The translations under genes were made by a program, and so were the position numbers. From the NCBI RefSeq assembly GCF_001708505.1, contig NZ_CP015992.1, positions 992,001-1,056,000 on the forward strand: a stretch of 64,000 bases of DNA. The letters run 5' to 3'. Source of the DNA: Pseudomonas sp. TCU-HL1 (GTDB lineage Bacteria > Pseudomonadota > Gammaproteobacteria > Pseudomonadales > Pseudomonadaceae). The notes beneath the pieces are model-generated. The model was not told where the DNA came from. It did not search any database and was given only the letters and a program-made list of their open reading frames with translations. This document shows, piece by piece, positions 51,448 through 58,676 of the stretch (positions within the stretch are counted from its first letter, which is position 1; each line of letters opens with the position of its first letter).

Positions 51448-51526
51448 CGGCCAGATGTGCTCCTGTTGGGATGCGCGGCATGCTAGGGACCGGGCCGGGG
51501 ACTGTCAAGGCGAGCACTGCCGGTGC

Positions 51527-51555
51527 TTGCGCGGCAATCGCGGCTTGCGTACAAT
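51527..51555 (+). promoter_or_regulatory. Sigma-70 promoter of rplU-rpmA
   Basis: TTGCGC (51527-51532), a 17-base spacer and TACAAT (51550-51555). It leaves a leader of about 130 bases before rplU, enough for ribosomal-protein feedback control. Confidence 0.7.
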
Positions 51556-51691
51556 CGCGGCCCCTGAACTTCCTTGGGCATTTTCCTGCCTTACGCAATT
51601 GCACGGGCGTCAATTCCGGCCCCATGCAGCCATGCCGACCCATACCTCTTTTTATAAAGCGTCGGGTGAGCAGGTTTAACGGAGAAAATCC

Positions 51692-52003
51692 ATGTACGCA
51701 GTTATCGTTACCGGCGGCAAGCAATACAAAGTCGCTGAAGGTGAATTCCTGAAGATCGAGAAGCTCGAAGTCGCCACTGGCGAATCCGTGACTTTCGATC
51801 GCGTCCTGCTGATCGGCAATGGCGAAGACGTGAAAATCGGTGCTCCGGTCGTCGATGGCGCCAAGGTAGTCGCTGAAGTGGTCTCCCAAGGCCGTCACGA
51901 CAAAGTGCGCATCATCAAGTTCCGCCGTCGTAAGCACCACATGAAGCGCCAGGGCCACCGCCAGTGGTTCACTGAAATCAAAATCACCGGCATCCAGGCC
52001 TAA
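51692..52003 (+). CDS. rplU: 50S ribosomal protein L21
   Basis: The 103-residue protein MYAVIVTGGKQYKVAEGEFLKIEKLE...IIKFRRRKHHMKRQGHRQ is an evident L21, which binds 23S rRNA in the large subunit. A GGAG site precedes the ATG. It is followed 24 bp later by rpmA. Confidence 0.99.
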   Translation: MYAVIVTGGKQYKVAEGEFLKIEKLEVATGESVTFDRVLLIGNGEDVKIGAPVVDGAKVVAEVVSQGRHDKVRIIKFRRRKHHMKRQGHRQWFTEIKITGIQA

Positions 52004-52027
52004 TTTCCTTTTTGGAGGATTTGACTC

Positions 52028-52285
52028 ATGGCACACAAAAAAGCTGGCGGTTCTACCCGTAACGGCCGCGACTCAGAAAGTAAACGCCTTGGCGTGAAAA
52101 TGTACGGCGGCCAGGTTATCAAGGCCGGCAACATTATCGTGCGTCAGCGCGGCACCAAATTCCACGCCGGCGTCGGCGTTGGCCTGGGCAAGGATCACAC
52201 CCTGTTCGCGAAAGTGGATGGCGTGGTCAAGTTCGAGGTCAAAGGTGCTTTCAACCGCAAGTACGTAAGCATCGTCGCGGCCTGA
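52028..52285 (+). CDS. rpmA: 50S ribosomal protein L27
   Basis: The 85-residue protein starts MAHKKAGGSTRNGRDSESKR, the L27 N-terminal arm that reaches the peptidyl transferase centre, and has GTKFHAGVGVGLGKDHTLFA. The GGAGG site lies nine bases upstream. An intrinsic terminator follows. Confidence 0.99.
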   Translation: MAHKKAGGSTRNGRDSESKRLGVKMYGGQVIKAGNIIVRQRGTKFHAGVGVGLGKDHTLFAKVDGVVKFEVKGAFNRKYVSIVAA

Positions 52286-52300
52286 TTGCGACTTCGCTGG

Positions 52301-52330
52301 AAAAGCCCCGTCTTGCGACGGGGCTTTTTT
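52301..52330 (+). terminator. Intrinsic terminator of rplU-rpmA
   Basis: AAAAGCCCCGTC-TTGC-GACGGGGCTTTT plus T-run, 15 bases after rpmA. Confidence 0.93.
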
Positions 52331-52425
52331 GTTTCTGCTTTGCTGAAACTCTGCATCGAGCAGGGTTCCCTGTATCCTATGTGCTTTGTTTCACTCAACC
52401 CGTCCCCGTGGCGGGAGGCGTCCTG

Positions 52426-53643
52426 ATGAAATTCGTCGATGAAGTATCGATCTTTGTAAAAGCGGGCGACGGCGGCAATGGCCTGATGAGTTTCCGTCGC
52501 GAAAAATTCATTGAAAAGGGCGGCCCCAACGGTGGTGACGGGGGCGATGGCGGCTCCGTGTTCATGGAGGCCGATCCAAACCTCAATACCCTGGTGGACT
52601 ATCGCTACACCCGTCGTTTCGATGCCCAGCGTGGCGAGAACGGGGGCAGCAAGGACTGCACCGGGCGCAAGGGTGATGATCTGGTCCTTCCGGTTCCGGT
52701 GGGTACCACCATCATTGATGCGGCTACCCAGGAAATCATTGGTGACCTGACCAGGCCCGGCCAGCGCCTGATGGTTGCGCAGGGTGGCTGGCACGGTCTG
52801 GGCAACACCCGCTTCAAGTCCAGCACCAACCGTGCCCCGCGCCAGACCACCAAGGGCAAGCCGGGCGAATCCCGCGATCTCAAGCTGGAGCTGAAAGTGC
52901 TGGCGGATGTCGGTCTGCTCGGTCTGCCGAACGCGGGCAAGAGCACCTTCATTCGTGCCGTGTCGGCTGCCAAGCCGAAAGTGGCTGACTATCCGTTCAC
53001 CACGCTGGTGCCGAACCTGGGTGTGGTCAGCGTGGGTCGCTTCAAGTCCTTCGTGGTGGCTGATATTCCGGGTCTGATCGAAGGTGCCGCCGACGGCGCT
53101 GGCCTGGGTATTCGTTTCCTCAAGCACCTGGCGCGTACGCGTCTGCTGCTGCACATCGTCGACATGGCGCCGCTAGATGAAAGCGACCCGGCCGAGGCTG
53201 CGGCGACGATCATCGAAGAGCTGGGCCGCTTCAGCCCTGCGCTGACTGAGCGTGATCGCTGGCTGGTGCTGAACAAGGCGGACCAACTGCTCGATGATGA
53301 TCGCGATACGCGGCTGAAAGCAGTGCTCGAGCGTCTGGGCTGGACGGGGCCGGTATTCGTGATCTCCGCCCTGGAGCGCGAAGGTACCGAGGCGCTCTCC
53401 CAGGAGATCATGCGCTACCTCGACGAGCGCAGTCTGCGCATGGAAGAAGAGCCGGAGTATGCCGAGCAGCTCGCCGAGCTGGATCAGCGTATCGAGGACG
53501 AGGCTCGTGCCCGTCTGCAGGCCATGGACGATCAGCGCGCCCTGCGCCGTGCCGGCCTGAAGAGTGCCGGTGTCGATGACGACGATGATTTCGATGACGA
53601 CGAGGATGACGGCGACGGGCCGGAAATCTTCTACGTACCCTGA
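52426..53643 (+). CDS. obg: GTPase Obg/CgtA
   Basis: Obg is a ribosome-associated GTPase for 50S assembly and growth control. The 405-residue protein has the Gly-rich Obg fold (GDGGNGLMSFRREKFIEKGG), the G domain with GLPNAGKST, DIPGLIEGA and NKAD, and an acidic tail DDDDDFDDDEDDGDG. The ATG at 52426 (MKFVDEVSIFVKAGDGG) is the family start; the frame opens further upstream without support. Confidence 0.98.
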   Translation: MKFVDEVSIFVKAGDGGNGLMSFRREKFIEKGGPNGGDGGDGGSVFMEADPNLNTLVDYRYTRRFDAQRGENGGSKDCTGRKGDDLVLPVPVGTTIIDAATQEIIGDLTRPGQRLMVAQGGWHGLGNTRFKSSTNRAPRQTTKGKPGESRDLKLELKVLADVGLLGLPNAGKSTFIRAVSAAKPKVADYPFTTLVPNLGVVSVGRFKSFVVADIPGLIEGAADGAGLGIRFLKHLARTRLLLHIVDMAPLDESDPAEAAATIIEELGRFSPALTERDRWLVLNKADQLLDDDRDTRLKAVLERLGWTGPVFVISALEREGTEALSQEIMRYLDERSLRMEEEPEYAEQLAELDQRIEDEARARLQAMDDQRALRRAGLKSAGVDDDDDFDDDEDDGDGPEIFYVP

Positions 53644-53723
53644 CCCCTGCGCCGCCCGGTGCTGTGGGGTGTTCGCATGGCCGCGCGCCTTGCCGCGCGG
53701 CCTTCTAGCTAAGGTTGGACGAT

Positions 53724-54842
53724 ATGCGGGACAAGGTGACTGGCGCGCGGCGCTGGGTGGTGAAGATCGGTAGTGCTTTGCTGACGGCCGATGGTCGTGG
53801 TCTGGATCGCGCTGCGATGGCGGTCTGGGTCGAGCAGATGGTGGCTCTACGTGATGCGGGCGTGGAGCTGGTGCTGGTGTCCTCCGGTGCGGTGGCGGCT
53901 GGCATGAGTCGCCTGGGCTGGAACAGCCGTCCAAGCGCCGTGCATGAGTTGCAGGCTGCGGCTGCGGTCGGGCAGATGGGGCTGGTGCAGGCCTGGGAAT
54001 CCAGCTTCGCCGAGCATGCCCGGCACACGGCGCAGATCCTGCTGACCCACGATGACCTGTCTGACCGAAAGCGCTACCTGAACGCTCGTAGCACCCTGCG
54101 CACCCTCGTGGAGTTGGGTGCCATCCCGGTGATCAATGAAAACGACACCGTGGTGACCGATGAAATCCGTTTTGGCGACAACGACACCCTGGCGGCGCTG
54201 GTGGCCAACCTGGTGGAAGCTGATCTGCTGGTAATTCTCACCGACCGCGATGGCATGTTCGACGCGGATCCGCGTCATAACCCCGATGCCCAGTTGATCT
54301 TCGAGGCCCGTGCCGACGATCCGGCACTGGACGCCGTGGCCGGTGGTACCGGTGGCGCCCTGGGGCGCGGCGGTATGCAAACCAAGTTGCGTGCGGCGCG
54401 CCTCGCTGCTCGCTCCGGTGCTCACACGGTGATCGTCGGTGGTCGCATCGAGCGGGTGCTCGATCGTCTCAGGTCTGGCGAGCGCCTGGGTACGCTGCTG
54501 GCGCCTGAGCGCGGCATGCTGGCCGCGCGCAAGCAGTGGTTGGCTGGCCATCTGCAGACTCGCGGCACGCTTGTGCTGGACGCGGGCGCGGTCAAGGCGC
54601 TGCGCCAGGACCGCAAGAGCCTGCTCCCGGTAGGGGTCAAGGCGGTACAGGGCAGCTTCCGTCGCGGCGAGATGGTAGTTTGTGTCGGTCCGGATGGTGC
54701 TGAAGTGGCGCGTGGCCTGGCTAACTACAGTGCCCTGGAGGCGCAGAAGATCATTGGCCAGTCGTCTGATCTCATCGAGAAGCTGCTGGGCTATGTAGAT
54801 GAACCTGAACTGGTGCACCGGGACAACCTGGTCCTGGTCTGA
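53724..54842 (+). CDS. proB: Glutamate 5-kinase ProB
   Basis: ProB makes glutamyl phosphate, the first step of proline synthesis. The 372-residue protein has the amino-acid kinase domain (VVKIGSALLT, LVSSGAVAAG, PVINENDTV, GTGGALGRGGMQTKL) and a C-terminal PUA domain (about 275-372). The ATG at 53724 gives the usual length. It follows obg by 80 bp, as in P. aeruginosa, and precedes creA by 15 bp. Confidence 0.98.
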   Translation: MRDKVTGARRWVVKIGSALLTADGRGLDRAAMAVWVEQMVALRDAGVELVLVSSGAVAAGMSRLGWNSRPSAVHELQAAAAVGQMGLVQAWESSFAEHARHTAQILLTHDDLSDRKRYLNARSTLRTLVELGAIPVINENDTVVTDEIRFGDNDTLAALVANLVEADLLVILTDRDGMFDADPRHNPDAQLIFEARADDPALDAVAGGTGGALGRGGMQTKLRAARLAARSGAHTVIVGGRIERVLDRLRSGERLGTLLAPERGMLAARKQWLAGHLQTRGTLVLDAGAVKALRQDRKSLLPVGVKAVQGSFRRGEMVVCVGPDGAEVARGLANYSALEAQKIIGQSSDLIEKLLGYVDEPELVHRDNLVLV

Positions 54843-54857
54843 GTCGCGGAGGACGCT

Positions 54858-55322
54858 ATGCGGCTGATCAAGGGAATGGCGGCGGCTCTGCTGGCTCTGC
54901 CGCTGCTGGTGGTGGCTGAGGAGATCGGTTCTGTTTCCACGGTGTTCAAGTGGGTAGGGCCGAACGACAAGATCACAGTCGAGGCGTTCGACGATCCCAA
55001 GGTGGACGGCGTGACCTGCTACCTGTCGCGGGCAAAGACCGGCGGCGTGACAGGAGGGTTGGGGCTGGCTGAGGATCGCGCCGAAGCCTCGATCGCTTGC
55101 CGCCAGGTGGGGGCCATTCGCTTCAATGGCGAACTCAAGGATGGCGAGGAGGTGTTCAAGGAGCGCACCTCGCTGGTGTTCAAAACCATGCAGGTAGTGC
55201 GTTTCTTTGACCGCAAGCGCAATACCCTGGTTTACCTGGTGTACAGCGATCGGATAATCGAGGGCAGTCCTCAGAACGCAGTGACTGCTATCCCGATCCT
55301 GCCCTGGCCTGGTAAGCCTTGA
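54858..55322 (+). CDS. creA: CreA family periplasmic protein
   Basis: The 154-residue protein has a signal peptide (KGMAAALLALPLLVVAEE) and the CreA core FKWVGPNDKITVEAFDDPKVDGVTCYLSRAKTGG...VVRFFDRKRNTLVYLVYSD. Function is unknown. It is probably cotranscribed with proB. Confidence 0.93.
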   Translation: MRLIKGMAAALLALPLLVVAEEIGSVSTVFKWVGPNDKITVEAFDDPKVDGVTCYLSRAKTGGVTGGLGLAEDRAEASIACRQVGAIRFNGELKDGEEVFKERTSLVFKTMQVVRFFDRKRNTLVYLVYSDRIIEGSPQNAVTAIPILPWPGKP

Positions 55323-55332
55323 GTTGACGAAG

Positions 55333-55355
55333 AAGCCCGGAGACTCTGGGCTTTT
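55333..55355 (+). terminator. Terminator after creA
   Basis: AAGCCC-GGAGACTCT-GGGCTTTT stem-loop, with an inner GAG/CTC pairing, just after creA. Confidence 0.7.
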
Positions 55356-55374
55356 CCATGGGGATTGGGTGCTG

Positions 55375-55460
55375 TAGGGGGGGCGTCACGCTTCACCGAC
55401 CCACCATCGAGGCTCGGTCGGGCTCCGCTGGTGGATGTGAACAGCGACATCCATCCTACG
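55375..55460. repeat. GGTGGAT/ATCCACC-type repeat
   Basis: GACCCACCATCG and GCTGGTGGATGTG are inverted around a GC-rich loop; ACATCCATCCTACG follows. It belongs to the same family as 1415-1530 and 4720-4780. It lies between convergent creA and rpsT. Confidence 0.55.
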
Positions 55461-55546
55461 CTGTTGCGCGACCGCACTCGGGGTAAGCGCACCTGGCTCG
55501 TGCTCGCAAAAGGGAGGGGGCGTTAGGTGTGTTTTCTGCAGGCAAT

Positions 55547-55573
55547 AAAAAACCGGCCAGAAGGCCGGTTTTT
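55547..55573 (-). terminator. Intrinsic terminator of rpsT
   Basis: AAAAACCGGCC-AGAA-GGCCGGTTTTT, with T-runs in both directions; 16 bases after the rpsT stop. Confidence 0.93.
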
Positions 55574-55588
55574 CGCAAGAACTCAAGC

Positions 55589-55864
55589 TTAGGCAGCAGC
55601 TTGACCGAGCGCCTTGATATGGGCGTTCAGGCGGCTCTTGTGACGAGCAGCTTTGTTCTTGTGGATGATGCCTTTGTCGGCCATGCGGTCGATCACCGGT
55701 ACAGCGGCGGTGAAAGCGGCTTGGGCCTTCGGCAGGTCTTTGGCGTCGATAGCCTTGACCACGTTCTTGATGTAGGTACGAACCATGGAGCGCAGGCTGG
55801 CGTTATGGCTACGACGCTTCTCAGCCTGTTTGGCGCGTTTTTTGGCAGAAGGTGTGTTGGCCAC
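55589..55864 (-). CDS. rpsT: 30S ribosomal protein S20
   Basis: The 91-residue basic protein ANTPSAKKRAKQAEKRRSHN...GIIHKNKAARHKSRLNAHIK is S20, which binds 16S rRNA. The start is GTG at 55864, preceded by AGGAG at seven bases; a TTG two codons earlier is in frame but worse placed. Non-ATG starts are known for rpsT and tie in with its feedback control. Confidence 0.98.
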   Translation of the reverse strand: MANTPSAKKRAKQAEKRRSHNASLRSMVRTYIKNVVKAIDAKDLPKAQAAFTAAVPVIDRMADKGIIHKNKAARHKSRLNAHIKALGQAAA

Positions 55865-55911
55865 CGTCAAGCTCCTCGAAACTGGGGAATTGAATCAAAT
55901 TAAGGCCGCGA

Positions 55912-55940
55912 ATCATGCCGATGCGATTTGGCCTTGTCAA
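55912..55940 (-). promoter_or_regulatory. Sigma-70 promoter of rpsT
   Basis: On the minus strand TTGACA, a 17-base spacer and CATGAT. The -35 is perfect and spacing optimal. It lies about 50 bp before the GTG start. Confidence 0.8.
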
Positions 55941-56080
55941 GGGTGATCAGGCGGGTCGGGCGACGAGTGTCCGCTTTTCGTGCGGGATGATTTTATCCAG
56001 CCCGGACTCTACACTCGGCAGCCTCAGACCGCGCGCCGGCAGTCTACCAGCGCGCGCTGCATTCCAGTCCGGATTCCTGA

Positions 56081-57616
56081 ATGAATTTGCTCAAGTCGCT
56101 GGCGGCCGTCAGCTCCATCACCATGCTGTCCCGCGTCCTGGGCTTTGTGCGCGACACCATTGTCGCGCGCTTCTTTGGCGCAGGAATGGCCACCGACGCC
56201 TTCTTTGTCGCCTTCAAATTGCCCAACCTGCTGCGCCGGATCTTTGCCGAGGGGGCCTTCTCGCAGGCCTTCGTCCCTATACTGGCCGAGTACAAGACCC
56301 AGCATGGCGAAGAGGCGACCCGCACCTTCATCGCCTACGTGTCCGGTCTTTTGACTCTGGTGCTGGCCGCAGTGACCCTGGTGGGCATCCTGGCCGCGCC
56401 CTGGGTGATCTGGGTGACCGCGCCGGGTTTTGCCGACACTCCCGAGAAGTTCGCCCTGACCACTGACCTGCTGCGGGTGACTTTTCCGTACATCTTCCTG
56501 ATCTCGCTGTCGTCGCTGGCTGGAGCCATCCTCAATACCTGGAACCGATACTCAGTGCCGGCTTTCGTGCCGACCCTGCTGAACGTCAGCATGATTGTGT
56601 TCGCCCTGTTCCTCACGCCCTATTTCGACCCGCCGATCATGGCGCTAGGTTGGGCGGTGCTGGCGGGCGGCCTTGCACAGTTGCTTTACCAGCTGCCTTC
56701 GCTGAAGCGAATCGGCATGCTCGTGCTGCCGCGACTGGACCTGCGCGATACCGGTGTCTGGCGCGTCCTCAAACAAATGGGGCCGGCAATCTTCGGCGTT
56801 TCGGTCGGTCAGATTTCGTTGATCATCAACACCATCTTCGCCTCGTTCCTGGCGGCAGGTTCGGTGTCGTGGATGTACTACGCCGACCGCCTGATGGAGC
56901 TGCCTTCCGGGGTGCTGGGCGTGGCGCTGGGCACCATCCTGCTGCCGTCCCTGGCCAAGACCTACGCCAGTGATGACCGCCACGCCTACTCGCAGTTGCT
57001 CGACTGGGGGCTGCGCCTGTGTTTCCTGCTGGTGCTGCCTTGCTCACTGGCCCTGGCGTTGCTGGCCGAACCCCTGACGGTCGCGTTGTTCCAGTACGGA
57101 AAGTTCACCGCCAACGATGCCCTGATGACCCAGCGCGCATTGATTGCCTACGCTGTCGGGCTGCTCGGGATCATCCTGGTGAAAGTGCTGGCGCCCGGCT
57201 TCTACGCGCGACAGAACATCCGCACGCCGGTGAGGATTGCGATCTTTACCCTGTTGGCGACCCAGTTGATGAACCTGGCCTTCGTCTTTCCGCTGCGCCA
57301 TGCCGGACTGGCCCTGGCCATCAGCCTGGCGGCCTGCATGAACGCCGGGTTGCTCTACTGGCAGCTGCGCAAGCAGCAACTGTTCCAGCCGCAACCGGGT
57401 TGGCGCGCGTTTCTCGTCAAGCTGGTGCTGGCCGTGCTGGTGATGTGCGCGGTGCTGCTGGGCGTCATGTACCTGCTACCGGCCTGGGATCAGGGCAATA
57501 TGGCCGAACGCCTGCTGCGCCTGGGGCTGTTGGTCGGGGCCGGCGTGATCGCCTACTTCGGCATGCTGGCCCTGCTGGGTTTCCGTTTGCGGGATTTCGC
57601 GCGGCGGGCAGTCTGA
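56081..57616 (+). CDS. murJ: Lipid II flippase MurJ
   Basis: MurJ moves lipid II across the inner membrane for cell wall synthesis. The 511-residue MATE-like protein has about 14 helices, with the signature MNLLKSLAAVSSITMLSRVLGFVRDTIVARFFGAG...DAFFVAFKLPNLLRRIFAEGAFSQAFVPI. The Arg residues of the central cavity in this block are present. It starts a run of genes to ribF and ileS, though ribF has its own promoter candidate. Confidence 0.97.
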   Translation: MNLLKSLAAVSSITMLSRVLGFVRDTIVARFFGAGMATDAFFVAFKLPNLLRRIFAEGAFSQAFVPILAEYKTQHGEEATRTFIAYVSGLLTLVLAAVTLVGILAAPWVIWVTAPGFADTPEKFALTTDLLRVTFPYIFLISLSSLAGAILNTWNRYSVPAFVPTLLNVSMIVFALFLTPYFDPPIMALGWAVLAGGLAQLLYQLPSLKRIGMLVLPRLDLRDTGVWRVLKQMGPAIFGVSVGQISLIINTIFASFLAAGSVSWMYYADRLMELPSGVLGVALGTILLPSLAKTYASDDRHAYSQLLDWGLRLCFLLVLPCSLALALLAEPLTVALFQYGKFTANDALMTQRALIAYAVGLLGIILVKVLAPGFYARQNIRTPVRIAIFTLLATQLMNLAFVFPLRHAGLALAISLAACMNAGLLYWQLRKQQLFQPQPGWRAFLVKLVLAVLVMCAVLLGVMYLLPAWDQGNMAERLLRLGLLVGAGVIAYFGMLALLGFRLRDFARRAV

Positions 57617-57667
57617 GTCGCCAGCACCCGGCGGCCGCTTGTCGTACTGGCAGGCTTGCGCCGCCTG

Positions 57668-57694
57668 TTGTCCGGCGCTGGCTGTGCGTATAAT
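57668..57694 (+). promoter_or_regulatory. Promoter candidate before ribF
   Basis: TATAAT (57689-57694) is a perfect -10; TTGTCC (57668-57673) is a possible -35 at a short 15-base spacing. It lies 28 bp before ribF. Confidence 0.5.
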
Positions 57695-57722
57695 CGACCA
57701 CTTTGTGAACAAGACTTGTGCT

Positions 57723-58661
57723 ATGCAGCTGGTTCGAGGCCTACACAACCTGCGGCCCCAACATCGGGGCTGCGTCGCCACCATCGGCAATTTCGACGGC
57801 GTGCACCGCGGCCATCAGGCCATTCTCAAGCGGTTGCGCGAGCGTGCGGCTGAGCTGGGTTTGCCCACGTGCGTGGTGATTTTCGAGCCGCAGCCGCGTG
57901 AATTCTTTGGCCCGGACACCGCCCCCGTCCGCCTGACGCGCTTGCGTGACAAGCTCGAACTGCTGGCCCGTGAAGGGGTGGACCGCGTGCTCTGTCTGGC
58001 CTTCAATCGCCGCCTGCGTGAGCTCAGTGCTGCCGAGTTCGTCCACGCCGTGCTGGTGGAAGGGCTGGGAGCCAGGCACCTGGAAATCGGCGACGATTTC
58101 CGCTTCGGTTGCGACCGCGCGGGCGATTTCGAATTTCTCCAGCAAGCCGGCGAGGCCGAAGGTTTCAGCGTCGAAGCCGCGGCCACCGTGGAGCTGGATG
58201 GCCTGCGGGTCAGCAGCACCCGCGTACGCCAGGCGCTGGCCGATGGGGATTTCGCCCTTGCCGAACGCCTGCTCGGCCGGCCGTTCACCATCACCGGCCG
58301 AGTGCTGCATGGCCAGAAGCTGGGCCGCCAGCTGGGTACCCCGACGGCGAATGTGCAACTCAAGCGCCGCCGGGTTCCGCTCAATGGCGTTTACCTGGTC
58401 AGCGTGGAGCTGGACGGCGGGCAACGGCCCGGAGTTGCAAACATCGGCGTGCGCCCCACCGTCAAGGGCGACGGGCGCGCCCACCTGGAGGTCCATCTGC
58501 TGGACTATTCCGCCGACCTTTACGACCGGCGGATCAGCGTGACCTTCCACCGCAAGCTGCGCGAAGAGCAGCGTTTTGCCTCTCTGGAGGCATTGAAATC
58601 GGCGATCGATGCGGATGTCGCTGCAGCCCGTGCCTATTGGCAGGGTACTCAATCAAATTGA
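57723..58661 (+). CDS. ribF: Bifunctional riboflavin kinase/FAD synthetase RibF
   Basis: RibF makes FMN and FAD. The 312-residue protein has the nucleotidyltransferase N-terminal domain (VATIGNFDGVHRGHQAIL, RVRQALADGDFALAERLLGRPF) and the kinase C-terminal domain (GTPTANVQL, GVYLVSVEL, VANIGVRPTV, HLLDYSADLY). The ATG at 57723 gives the usual start. It precedes ileS by 15 bp, the classic order. Confidence 0.98.
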   Translation: MQLVRGLHNLRPQHRGCVATIGNFDGVHRGHQAILKRLRERAAELGLPTCVVIFEPQPREFFGPDTAPVRLTRLRDKLELLAREGVDRVLCLAFNRRLRELSAAEFVHAVLVEGLGARHLEIGDDFRFGCDRAGDFEFLQQAGEAEGFSVEAAATVELDGLRVSSTRVRQALADGDFALAERLLGRPFTITGRVLHGQKLGRQLGTPTANVQLKRRRVPLNGVYLVSVELDGGQRPGVANIGVRPTVKGDGRAHLEVHLLDYSADLYDRRISVTFHRKLREEQRFASLEALKSAIDADVAAARAYWQGTQSN

Positions 58662-58676
58662 AGAGCCTGGACTGAA